Shown one piece after another: positions 9,688-18,301 of a DNA stretch of 64,000 nucleotides. The first letter of the stretch is position 1, and each line of letters begins with the position of its first letter. The stretch comes from Aerococcaceae bacterium zg-252 (lineage in GTDB: Bacteria; Bacillota; Bacilli; Lactobacillales; Aerococcaceae). Where the stretch lies: the NCBI GenBank assembly GCA_016237705.1, contig CP066204.1:692001-756000 (forward strand). Reading direction: 5' to 3'. A program made the translations under genes and the position numbers. The notes below the pieces were generated by a model. That model did not search any database and was not told where the DNA came from. It worked only from the letters and a program-made list of their open reading frames with translations.

Positions 9688-10635
9688 ATGAAGTTTGGCA
9701 TTAGAAAGCCTAGTTTAAAACGTAGTTTTAAGGCAAGAACTACTGGAAAATTAAAAAGGAAAATTAAGCGTTCTATTAATCCGACTTATGGAAGAAAAGG
9801 AGTAGGTTGGATTAAGAATCCAAAAAAAGCAGCATATAATAAGGTTTATAATAAAACATCTTTTAGTGTCTCTCCTAGCAAAAGTAAACGTTCAGGTAAA
9901 AAGAATGCTAGTTCCAGAAGTAATAGTTCAGTTAAAGCTGTTCGTAACAAACAAAAGAAAGTACAGTCAAGGACTACTAGGAGTTTAGAGAATTTCTATT
10001 CTATAAGAAAAGAAAAAATAATTAGAAAAAAATGGAGTTATTGGTGGATTTTAGGTGCTCTTCTTTTTGCGAGCGTAGGATTAGTTTGTATGTTATTCGT
10101 AGCTGTAATATCAGTTATCTTTATTTATAATCATAATCAGAAACCCGAAGAAGAGATTAGGGAAGTAAGGGACTATTTGTCTGATAGTAAGCGTAAAGAA
10201 ATAGTAAGTAAAGTAGAATCTTTGTCAACTGCAATGAATCGTTTGTTGAAGAATATTAATAATACTTTAAACATTGAGTTATACTTTTCATCATTCTCTG
10301 AATTTGAAAATGTAGTAAGTGAACTTCAGTACTTAATTCATGAGTATCATTTGCCTGTAAACCTTGAATTAGGTGCGAATAGTAATGGAAAATCAGAGAG
10401 TGGAGAAGACATGCACATTGACGATATTTTTGATAAATCTATTATTGCGTTTATTCAAAGATATTATGAAGATACTGAAAGTAAAGCATCTAAATTGAAG
10501 ACAGAAAAAGGATATTTAAATAAAATGTCACGAAACAAGGAAGAACTTTTACAGTACAGTGAACTGTTGTCAGTAGAACATATAAGACTGATTGATGAGT
10601 TATGGAAATCATATAGTTTAACTACAACGATATAA
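9688..10635 (+). CDS. unknown basic single-pass membrane protein, insertion cargo
   Basis: 315 residues. Residues 1-110 are strongly basic and polar (KPSLKRSFKARTTGKLKRKI, then GRKGVGWIKNPKKAAYNKVY, then a Lys/Ser-rich stretch). One transmembrane helix follows at about 115-145 (WWILGALLFASVGLVCMLF). The remainder is charged and helical with coiled-coil character. I do not recognise the family with confidence; a similar basic N-terminal block occurs, as I recall, in phage-linked hypothetical proteins. The ATG at 9688 lies 11 bp after aggagg. Arg is mostly AGA/AGG here, against CGT in neighbours, and the gene sits between direct repeats; both suggest transfer. Confidence 0.75.
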   Translation: MKFGIRKPSLKRSFKARTTGKLKRKIKRSINPTYGRKGVGWIKNPKKAAYNKVYNKTSFSVSPSKSKRSGKKNASSRSNSSVKAVRNKQKKVQSRTTRSLENFYSIRKEKIIRKKWSYWWILGALLFASVGLVCMLFVAVISVIFIYNHNQKPEEEIREVRDYLSDSKRKEIVSKVESLSTAMNRLLKNINNTLNIELYFSSFSEFENVVSELQYLIHEYHLPVNLELGANSNGKSESGEDMHIDDIFDKSIIAFIQRYYEDTESKASKLKTEKGYLNKMSRNKEELLQYSELLSVEHIRLIDELWKSYSLTTTI

Positions 10636-10692
10636 TATCAAAATGATTTTATTGAATTATAAAAGAATTAGCTGAAAGAGATTTTATTTAAT

Positions 10693-10755
10693 CTCATTTT
10701 TCATCGGTTTAGTACTTTTACGCATTATGACGTATTTTTTGGGATAATTCCCCAC
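10693..10755 (+). repeat. direct repeat, right copy
   Basis: Near-identical to 9461-9524. It still encodes the DUF3397 C-terminus in an open frame (FIGLVLLRIMTYFLG then stop), but with no start codon or body of the gene attached. Confidence 0.93.
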
Positions 10756-10793
10756 TTTTATGAATAAGCAAAACCTTGATTTAATAAGGTTCT

Positions 10794-10826
10794 TCACTAC
10801 CATTTTATGTGGTAGTGATTTTTTTT
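10794..10826 (+). terminator. Rho-independent terminator before mraZ
   Basis: Stem tcactacc / ggtagtga with a 9-nt loop followed by eight T residues. It isolates the division cluster from upstream transcription. Confidence 0.92.
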
Positions 10827-10844
10827 ACACTATTTTTGGAAAAA

Positions 10845-10870
10845 TGTGGTGAAAAGTGGGGAGATGTGGT
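10845..10870 (+). promoter_or_regulatory. MraZ operator: three direct GTGG repeats, 10-bp period
   Basis: GTGG occurs at 10846, 10856 and 10866, in tgtggtgaaa / agtggggaga / tgtggtaaac. MraZ is known to bind short TGGG/GTGG direct repeats of about one helical turn upstream of its own operon. A tataaa follows at 10875-10880, so a bound MraZ would cover the promoter. Confidence 0.8.
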
Positions 10871-10934
10871 AAACTATAAACGTGGAATAATATTCGCTTG
10901 TATTCGTTCTATCGAGTTAAGGAGGTGACGTGTC

Positions 10935-11366
10935 GTGCTTATTGGGGAATTTCAACATAATATTGATGCCAAAGGCCGACTAACGATGCCTGTTAAATTT
11001 CGTTCGGACTTAGGAGAACGTTTTATTGTCACTCGTGGATTAGATGGGTGCTTATTTGGTTTTCCAATGTCAAGTTGGGATATTATTCAAGATAAGCTAA
11101 AAGAATTACCGATAGCGAAGAAAGATGCACGTTCTTTTACACGATTTTTCTATTCAGCTGCCACTGAAGTAGAATTTGACAAACAAGGACGTATTAATTT
11201 ACCGAAAACTCTAATTGAATTCGCCAAGATTGATAAGGAATGCCGTGTGATCGGCGTCGCAGACCGTATCGAGATTTGGAGTGGCGAACAATGGGAGAAT
11301 TTTGCTGCAGTAGCACAGGAAAGTTTTGAAGATATTGCAGAAGAGATGATTGATTTTGGATTTTAA
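10935..11366 (+). CDS. mraZ: transcriptional regulator MraZ
   Basis: 143 residues with two AbrB/SpoVT-like half-domains: GEFQHNIDAKGRLTMPVKFR at the N-terminus and EFDKQGRINLPKTL in the second half. MraZ forms a ring and represses the division/cell-wall cluster it heads. Start is GTG at 10935 after a ggaggtgac site. Spacing to rsmH is 24 bp. Three operator-like repeats lie about 65-90 bp upstream. Confidence 0.95.
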   Translation: MLIGEFQHNIDAKGRLTMPVKFRSDLGERFIVTRGLDGCLFGFPMSSWDIIQDKLKELPIAKKDARSFTRFFYSAATEVEFDKQGRINLPKTLIEFAKIDKECRVIGVADRIEIWSGEQWENFAAVAQESFEDIAEEMIDFGF

Positions 11367-11390
11367 GAAGATGATTGAGGAGCGTGTACA

Positions 11391-12329
11391 ATGACTTTTG
11401 AGCATTTGACCGTATTATTACATGAAACAGTCGATGGCTTAGTCGTTGACCCCAACGGCATTTATGTGGATTGCACATTAGGTGGTGCAGGGCATGCGAA
11501 ATATATTTTGTCTAAATTAGATAAAGGGCATTTATTTGCTTTTGACCAAGATATTGAAGCGATTGAAAATGCTAAAATAACACTAAAAGACGAAGTAGCC
11601 GCTGGGAAAGTAACCTTTATTCATCAAAATTTTAGACAGATTACGAGTGCCTTACAGGAGCGTGGTATTTCAGCGGTTGACGGCATTTATTATGACTTAG
11701 GGGTGTCATCACCACAATTAGACCATGCCGAACGTGGCTTTAGTTATCATCAAGAAGCATTATTAGATATGCGTATGAATCAAGCGTCAGAGTTGACTGC
11801 TTTAACAGTGGTCAATGAATGGTCGTATGAGCAATTGGTTAAAATTATTTTCCGTTATGGCGAAGATAAATTTGCGAAACGTATTGCTCGTGCCATTGAA
11901 AAGCAACGAGCTGTCGTTAAAATTATGACGACAACAGAATTGGCTGAAATTGTTAAGCAGGCGATTCCAGCTGCAACGAGAAGAACGGGTGGTCACCCAG
12001 CTAAACGAACGTTTCAAGCGATTCGCATAGCAGTAAATGATGAATTAGGTGCACTAGAAGATTCAATGCAACAAGCAGTGCGTTTATTAAAGCCTAAGGG
12101 ACGGATTAGTGCGATTACGTTCCATTCATTAGAAGACCGATTTGTGAAACAATATTTTAAAGAGTTGAGCACTCCACCGGAAGTGCCACATAATTTACCG
12201 ATATTACCAGAACAAAGTCAAGCAGACTATCGATTGGTAACACGCAAACCGATTTTGCCAACGGAAGAAGAGTTGGCAGTGAACAATCGTGCACGCAGTG
12301 CGAAACTACGAATAATTGAGAAAAATTAG
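11391..12329 (+). CDS. rsmH: 16S rRNA (cytosine-1402-N4)-methyltransferase
   Basis: 312 residues; SAM-dependent methyltransferase acting on the decoding site of 16S r[16 protein letters not shown], the SAM motif [42 protein letters not shown] and ITFHSLEDR are all in the expected order. Second gene of the cluster, 24 bp after mraZ. Confidence 0.97.
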   Translation: MTFEHLTVLLHETVDGLVVDPNGIYVDCTLGGAGHAKYILSKLDKGHLFAFDQDIEAIENAKITLKDEVAAGKVTFIHQNFRQITSALQERGISAVDGIYYDLGVSSPQLDHAERGFSYHQEALLDMRMNQASELTALTVVNEWSYEQLVKIIFRYGEDKFAKRIARAIEKQRAVVKIMTTTELAEIVKQAIPAATRRTGGHPAKRTFQAIRIAVNDELGALEDSMQQAVRLLKPKGRISAITFHSLEDRFVKQYFKELSTPPEVPHNLPILPEQSQADYRLVTRKPILPTEEELAVNNRARSAKLRIIEKN

Positions 12330-12361
12330 CTTTAATTTAGTTTAGTAAGGGAAGTGAGAAA

Positions 12362-12709
12362 ATGGCAACGAGAATAGTTGATTCAACTGTCTATAATGAT
12401 AGTGTTAGTAGTGCCATTTCAAAAGTTCGTGTGAAACGACTCTCACTTTCGCTTGCTGATAAAGTAGTGCTAACGGTGTCATGTGCGATAGCGATTGTCT
12501 TAATTGTGGCAAATATGCTCGTCCAAATGGATACCAAAATAACTAAGACAGCTATTGCTAATACAGAGATGAATACGGCTCAATTACAGGCACATACAGA
12601 CTTGTTGCTTAATAATTTAAGCAGTCAATACAATTATGAAGTAATCAAAGAAGCAGCGAAACAAAATCAGATGACAATTGATTCGTCGAGAGTGAGGTCA
12701 GTTGATTAA
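12362..12709 (+). CDS. ftsL: cell division protein FtsL
   Basis: 115 residues: cytosolic N-terminus, one membrane helix (about 37-58) and an extracellular region with coiled-coil character. Sequence conservation is low, as is normal for FtsL; the call rests on size, topology and position between rsmH and the PBP gene. It forms a complex with DivIB and DivIC. Its TAA overlaps the ATG of the next gene by one base. Confidence 0.88.
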   Translation: MATRIVDSTVYNDSVSSAISKVRVKRLSLSLADKVVLTVSCAIAIVLIVANMLVQMDTKITKTAIANTEMNTAQLQAHTDLLLNNLSSQYNYEVIKEAAKQNQMTIDSSRVRSVD

Positions 12710-14394
12710 TGGAACAAAAGAATCAAAATATAAAATTAGTTGGATTATTGGCAGTGCTTGTATTTAGTCTTTTTACTTTGCGTATCGCACAATTAAGTAT
12801 TTATAAAACAAGTAATGGTCAAGATTTAACGAGTTATTCTGAAACTATCCAAGAGAGAAGTAGTATTACGCAAGCAAGACGTGGGACGATTTTTGATAAA
12901 AATGGTCAACCGATTGCCATGGATACTACTTCTTATTCATTGTTTGCGATTTTGCGTAATGCAGACGAAAAGATGATAGTAAAAGATTATGACTATACGG
13001 CAAAAGAGTTGTCAAAATATATTGATTTATCTCGTGATGAATTATTGCATTTATTACTCAATCCAGATGTTGACCAAATAGAGTTTGGTTTAGCTGGAAA
13101 AAATTTATCAAGAGAAGTAAAAGAACAAATTGAGGCAGCCAACTTACCGGGGATTTTCTTATACAGTGAAACCATTCGCCAATATATTAATGATGTATAT
13201 TCATCTCATTTAATCGGTTTTGCGACACCATTATTATCGGATACAGAGTTTGGTGAAGCAGAAATTTTAAGTGGGCAAATTGGAATTGAAGCTGCCTTTA
13301 ATGAACAATTAAGTGGTGCCAAAAATTATCAAGGGCAGCAAAAACAAGACTACTTATTAGGTGAAGATATTTATTTAACATTGGATTCTCGTCTGCAAAA
13401 TCATTTAGAAGACTTATTGACTGATGCACAAACGATTTATCAACCAAAGGAAATGGGTGCGTATTTAGTTGAGCTGCCAACTGGAAAATTATTGGCAGCA
13501 AGTCAGCGTCCAACATTTAATTTGAATACTCGTGACGGAATTGATAAAGAATGGCGAAATTTGTTAGTAGAAGAGGCATTTGAACCAGGTTCAACAGTTA
13601 AAATTTTGACGATGAGTTTGGCATATGATAATAAAATCTTCAATGACAAAGAAAAATTCCATTCCGGTTCGATTGAAGTATATGATAAAATCATTAAAGA
13701 CCATAATGTTGTTGGTTGGGGGGATATTCCTTTTGCAGAGGCATTGCCACGTTCGAGTAATACCGGTATGGTGACTCTAGCCAAACGACTTGGAGATGAA
13801 AAGTGGGTTGAATTATTAGGGAAGTTTCGTTTTGGAACTTCGACAGCATCTCAATTAAATAATGAAAATGAGGGCAAGTTCACATTTGACGGGGCAGTAT
13901 CTCGTTATATGTCAAGTTTTGGACAAGCATTTTTAGCTACACCAATGCAGTTACTTCAGGCTTATTCTTCGGTAGGAAATAATGGTACAATGGTGAAAGT
14001 TCAGTATATTGAAGGTGCAGGTAATCAAAAAGAACAGTACAAAACCATTAATTTAGGTTCACCGATTTCTAAAGCAGCAGCTAATTATGTCTTGGGTTTA
14101 ATGGTGGATACTGTCGAAAAAGATTATGGGACAGCCAAAGCGTTTAAGACACCTTTAGTGGAAGTGGCAGCCAAAACAGGTACGGCAGAGATTGCTAATG
14201 AGGCTGGTACAGGTTATTTGACGGGCGAAAATGATTACTTACATTCGGTTGTAGCGTTCTTCCCGGCAGAAAAGCCACAATATATGATGTATTTATTTAT
14301 GAAACAGCCGACTAATACGAATGGGTTGATTGGTTCGCAAATATTAGCGAAGATTTTTCATCCGTTTTTAGAGAAAATTTTAGTGAATCAATAA
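12709..14394 (+). CDS. pbp2X: class B penicillin-binding protein, FtsI/PBP2X group
   Basis: 561 residues. Membrane anchor at about residues 9-28, dimerisation region with ARRGTIFDKNG, then the transpeptidase domain with SxxK (EPGSTVK, Ser about 295), SxN (SSN, about 349) and KTG (AKTGTAE, about 489). It crosslinks septal peptidoglycan with FtsW. The protein ends about 70 residues after KTG: there are no PASTA domains, whereas many streptococcal PBP2X and Bacillus PBP2B proteins carry them and exceed 700 residues. Translationally coupled to ftsL. Confidence 0.93.
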   Translation: MEQKNQNIKLVGLLAVLVFSLFTLRIAQLSIYKTSNGQDLTSYSETIQERSSITQARRGTIFDKNGQPIAMDTTSYSLFAILRNADEKMIVKDYDYTAKELSKYIDLSRDELLHLLLNPDVDQIEFGLAGKNLSREVKEQIEAANLPGIFLYSETIRQYINDVYSSHLIGFATPLLSDTEFGEAEILSGQIGIEAAFNEQLSGAKNYQGQQKQDYLLGEDIYLTLDSRLQNHLEDLLTDAQTIYQPKEMGAYLVELPTGKLLAASQRPTFNLNTRDGIDKEWRNLLVEEAFEPGSTVKILTMSLAYDNKIFNDKEKFHSGSIEVYDKIIKDHNVVGWGDIPFAEALPRSSNTGMVTLAKRLGDEKWVELLGKFRFGTSTASQLNNENEGKFTFDGAVSRYMSSFGQAFLATPMQLLQAYSSVGNNGTMVKVQYIEGAGNQKEQYKTINLGSPISKAAANYVLGLMVDTVEKDYGTAKAFKTPLVEVAAKTGTAEIANEAGTGYLTGENDYLHSVVAFFPAEKPQYMMYLFMKQPTNTNGLIGSQILAKIFHPFLEKILVNQ

Positions 14395-14422
14395 TTGATT
14401 GCAAATGGAAAGAAGGAATTGC

Positions 14423-15916
14423 ATGAATGCAGTGAATTTAATCAATAAAATACAGACAGCGATTGTTTATGGAGAGCCATTAGAAAATAAACAAATTGAG
14501 TCATTAGTGCATGATACACGTCAAGTATCGGCTAATAGTTGCTTTATTGCAATTCGTGGAGAGCGTTTTGACGGACATCAAGCAATCGAAGCAGTAGTGG
14601 CTGCTGGAGCAACGGTAGTCATTGTAGAAGAATTACAAGAATCATGGTTACAATTACCAGTGTCCATAGTGGTAGTAAGGTCAACATTTCGTGCACAAGC
14701 AATGTTAGCGAATGCTTTTTATGGAGAACCGTCCACTAAGTTGAATGTGGTCGCAATTACTGGTACGAATGGTAAGACGACAACAAGCTCGATGATTAGT
14801 GAGTGGTTGATGACTCTCAATCGCAAAACAGGCTTACTGGGCACTTTGCATTACAAAGTAGACCAAACTTACTATCCGGCAGTTAATACGACTCCTAATG
14901 CTTTGGAGTTGCAGCGATTATTCAATGAAATGGTGGAAGTCGGTTGTGATGATGCGATTATTGAGGCATCATCACATGCGTTGCAATTGGGTAGATTATG
15001 GTACACCGATGTTGATTGTGCGATTTTTACAAATTTAACACGAGAACATCTTGATTTTCATCATACAATGCAAGAATATGCGTTTGCTAAAAGTTTATTG
15101 TTTGCACAATTAGGGCAACAATTTCATAATGGCAAGCCTAAAGTAGCGATTGTCAATGCAGATGACCCATACAGTCATATTATGACTCAAGCAACTGCTG
15201 CTGAAATTGTGACATATAGTACGCAGCATACGAATGCAACAGTTTATGCAACGGACATTCAGATGAAACAACATCACATGACATTTATCCTACATGATCG
15301 AGATAAAGAATATGACATTAGTTTAAAGATGATTGGTGAGTACAATGTCTTAAATTACTTAGCAGCCTATTGTTGCTTAGCTTATTACTATCAAATTGAA
15401 CCACTACAAATTATCGCAGCAGCTGATAAATTTAATGGGGTTATGGGGCGAACGCAGATAGTTGATTGTCAACAACCGTTTCAAGTGGTAGTCGATTTTG
15501 CTCATACTCCTGATGCGATTGAAAATGTCTTATCGACAGTATCTAGCAATAAAAAAGGTAAGCTTATTACGTTAATCGGACATAGTGGGGGCAATCGTGA
15601 TAGTGGTGCTCGACCAGAGATTGGTGATATTGTATTTCAATATTCGGATTACATCGTGTTTACGGCTGATAATCCACGTCATGAACCGGTGCAAAAGATT
15701 TGCAAAGAATTAATCGGTGAGCATACTGAAAAAGACTATGTGATTATTGAAGATAGAATCAAGGCAATTCACTATGCTTTAAGTATTGCACAACCTAACG
15801 ATAGTGTTGTTTTTGCTGGAAAAGGTGGCGAGTCTTATCAAGTAATTGGTGATGAGTATGTGCCTTTCAATGAAGTAGAAATAATTGAACATTATTTACA
15901 AAAAGAAAAACAATAA
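14423..15916 (+). CDS. murE: MurE, UDP-MurNAc-L-Ala-D-Glu amino-acid ligase
   Basis: About 497 residues; adds the third stem-peptide residue. ATP loop ITGTNGKTTT, substrate motif EASSHAL and GRTQIVD are clear. The amino-acid-selecting motif reads ADNPRHEPV: DNPR is typical of meso-diaminopimelate ligases, whereas lysine ligases often have DNPA. The loop lacks one residue compared with the usual DNPRxExP. The ATG at 14423 follows agaagga; the in-frame TTG at 14399 would add eight unlikely residues. Confidence 0.93.
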   Translation: MNAVNLINKIQTAIVYGEPLENKQIESLVHDTRQVSANSCFIAIRGERFDGHQAIEAVVAAGATVVIVEELQESWLQLPVSIVVVRSTFRAQAMLANAFYGEPSTKLNVVAITGTNGKTTTSSMISEWLMTLNRKTGLLGTLHYKVDQTYYPAVNTTPNALELQRLFNEMVEVGCDDAIIEASSHALQLGRLWYTDVDCAIFTNLTREHLDFHHTMQEYAFAKSLLFAQLGQQFHNGKPKVAIVNADDPYSHIMTQATAAEIVTYSTQHTNATVYATDIQMKQHHMTFILHDRDKEYDISLKMIGEYNVLNYLAAYCCLAYYYQIEPLQIIAAADKFNGVMGRTQIVDCQQPFQVVVDFAHTPDAIENVLSTVSSNKKGKLITLIGHSGGNRDSGARPEIGDIVFQYSDYIVFTADNPRHEPVQKICKELIGEHTEKDYVIIEDRIKAIHYALSIAQPNDSVVFAGKGGESYQVIGDEYVPFNEVEIIEHYLQKEKQ

Positions 15917-15929
15917 TGGAGGAATTAGA

Positions 15930-16880
15930 TTGGAATTAGTATTACCATTATCCGTCAGTTTTGCGATTACGGTATCCTTGATGCCATTTTTCATCGGATA
16001 CTTTAATTACAAAAAGATTGGACAAACGACAAGAGAAGAAGGGCCAAGTTGGCACGAAGTGAAAACTGGTACACCAACAATGGGGGGAACGGTATTCGTC
16101 TTTGCGATATTGGTGACTTTATTGATTACGGCTTGGTTGATGAAATTATTAAATGGCACAACTTGGATGATTTTATTAACCTTTTTATTATTCGGAGGCA
16201 TTGGCTTTGTCGATGATTTTATTAGTATTTTTAAAAAGCAAAATGAAGGATTGACAGCAAAACAGAAATTTATTTTGCAATTAATTTTTTCCGGTTGCAT
16301 TATATTAATTGGAGTGTTCAATAATGTGGTGATTACGATTCCGGTTTTTATTGCACAAATTAACAATCCGATTATCTTAATTGCATTCTCGTTCTTTTGG
16401 ATTACTGGATTTTCAAATGCTGTGAATTTAACTGACGGTTTAGACGGTTTGGCTACTGGGCTTAGTATTATCGCTTATAGTGCTTATGCTGCTATCGCTT
16501 TTCATGAAAATAATACGACAATTGCTTTAGTTTGTTTAACGGTTGTCGGTGCTTTATTAGGTTTCCTTATTTATAATAAAAAGCCAGCTAAAATCTTTAT
16601 GGGTGATGTTGGTTCGCTTGCTTTAGGTGCTGGATTGGCAGTCATTTCAATTTTGCTCAACAATCCTTGGAGTTTACTGATTATCGGTATTGTATTCGTT
16701 ATCGAAACAGCGAGTGTTATTTTACAAGTATGGTCATTTAAAACGACTGGCAAGCGACTGTTCAAAATGAGTCCAATTCATCATCATTTTGAAATGAGTG
16801 GTTGGTCTGAAACGAAAGTTGTAAATGTATTTTGGCTAGTTGGTTTGATTGCAGCAGTATTATATAGTGCAATCTTTTAG
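15930..16880 (+). CDS. mraY: phospho-MurNAc-pentapeptide transferase
   Basis: 316 residues, about ten membrane segments; makes lipid I on undecaprenyl phosphate. HEVKTGTPTMGG, GFVDDFISI, NAVNLTDGLDGLATG with its aspartates, IFMGDVGSLALGAG and the closing MSPIHHHFEMSGW are all intact. I chose TTG at 15930 with ggagg 7 bp upstream, rather than the longer frame that would overlap murE by 32 bp. Confidence 0.96.
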   Translation: MELVLPLSVSFAITVSLMPFFIGYFNYKKIGQTTREEGPSWHEVKTGTPTMGGTVFVFAILVTLLITAWLMKLLNGTTWMILLTFLLFGGIGFVDDFISIFKKQNEGLTAKQKFILQLIFSGCIILIGVFNNVVITIPVFIAQINNPIILIAFSFFWITGFSNAVNLTDGLDGLATGLSIIAYSAYAAIAFHENNTTIALVCLTVVGALLGFLIYNKKPAKIFMGDVGSLALGAGLAVISILLNNPWSLLIIGIVFVIETASVILQVWSFKTTGKRLFKMSPIHHHFEMSGWSETKVVNVFWLVGLIAAVLYSAIF

Positions 16881-16897
16881 GTGGAGGCATTGATAAA

Positions 16898-18262
16898 ATG
16901 GAATATAGTGCATTAAAAGATAAAAATGTTTTGGTACTTGGTTATGCAATGACTGGAAAGAGCGTGGCAGAATATTTATTAAAAGCCGGTGCGAAAGTGA
17001 CGATTAATGATCGTAGTAATCTTATGGAAGATGCGAGTATTCAAGCATTTATCGAGCAAGGTGCAACGGTTATTGGTGGCGAGCACCCATTATCATTAGT
17101 CGATGAAACGGTTGATTTTATTGTCAAGAATCCAGGGATTCCTTATTCCAATCCGCTTTTAGAAAAGGCACAATTATTAACAATTCCGATTTATACGGAC
17201 GTTGAATTGTTTGCGTGGGCGAATCCAGGTGTATTAGTGGGGATTACTGGAAGTAATGGTAAGACCACAACTACCAGTTTGGTTCATTATATTATTCAAT
17301 CAAGCCCAGTTACTGTTCATTTAGCTGGAAATATTGGGATTCCGACTTTATCGGTGTTACCAGAAGTGAAAGCAGATGATGTGGTCGTCATGGAATTATC
17401 GAGTTTTCAATTAATGGGAACAGAGCAATTCAAACCCCATATTGCAGCGATGACAAATATCTTTTCAGCTCATTTAGACTATCATGGTACTAAAGAAGAC
17501 TATGTTGACGCTAAGTTGAATTTAGTACGCAATCAAACGGAAGAAGACTTTTTAGTCTATAATGCTCATTCAGCTGAAATTGTTAAAGGGATTGCAGTAA
17601 GTAAAGCTCAAAAAATACCGTTTGCGATAAATAATTTGAATGATACGATTCGTGAGAATGGTGCGTATTTTGAAAATGGAATTATCTTTTTTAAAAAAGA
17701 AGTCGTATTAAATCAATCGGATATTCAAATTCCAGGCGAACATAATATTGAAAATGTACTGGTTGCTGTTGCGATTGCGAAGTTATTGAATTTATCGAAT
17801 GACACGATTAAAGCAGCGGTGCGTACTTATTATGGAGTTCCCTACCGTATTCAACCATTGGGTACGTTCAATGGAGTGAGTTATTTTAATGATTCAAAAG
17901 CCACGAATACACAAGCAACCATTACGGCACTAAAAAGTTTTGAACAACCACTCATTTATATCGGTGGTGGTTTAGATCGTGGTAATGAATTTGATGAATT
18001 AATCCCTTACTTAAAATATGTTCAAGCAGCCTATTTATACGGTGAATCGAAAGAAAAAATGAAACGTGCTTTTGATACTGCAAATGTTCAAACAGTTGTA
18101 CTTTGTGATGATTTAGTAATGGCGACCGAGCAAGCAGTGGAAAAAGCACAAGCAGGTCAAGTGGTTTTATTTTCACCTAGTTGTGCGAGTTGGGACCAAT
18201 TTAAAAATTATGAAGAACGTGGTGCACTCTTTACGGAGCATGTGTTAAAATTGAATAAGTAA
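16898..18262 (+). CDS. murD: UDP-MurNAc-L-alanine:D-glutamate ligase
   Basis: 454 residues; adds D-glutamate to UDP-MurNAc-L-Ala. N-terminal Rossmann-like segment, ATP loop ITGSNGKTTTTS, ELSSFQL, HLDYHGT, the YFNDSKATN segment and the C-terminal FSPSCASWDQF are all present. Full family length. Followed not by murG but by divIB after a 39-bp gap. Confidence 0.97.
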   Translation: MEYSALKDKNVLVLGYAMTGKSVAEYLLKAGAKVTINDRSNLMEDASIQAFIEQGATVIGGEHPLSLVDETVDFIVKNPGIPYSNPLLEKAQLLTIPIYTDVELFAWANPGVLVGITGSNGKTTTTSLVHYIIQSSPVTVHLAGNIGIPTLSVLPEVKADDVVVMELSSFQLMGTEQFKPHIAAMTNIFSAHLDYHGTKEDYVDAKLNLVRNQTEEDFLVYNAHSAEIVKGIAVSKAQKIPFAINNLNDTIRENGAYFENGIIFFKKEVVLNQSDIQIPGEHNIENVLVAVAIAKLLNLSNDTIKAAVRTYYGVPYRIQPLGTFNGVSYFNDSKATNTQATITALKSFEQPLIYIGGGLDRGNEFDELIPYLKYVQAAYLYGESKEKMKRAFDTANVQTVVLCDDLVMATEQAVEKAQAGQVVLFSPSCASWDQFKNYEERGALFTEHVLKLNK

Positions 18263-18301
18263 ACTGTTTAATTTTACGATTTTTTAGAAAGGAGCATGGC
18301 G

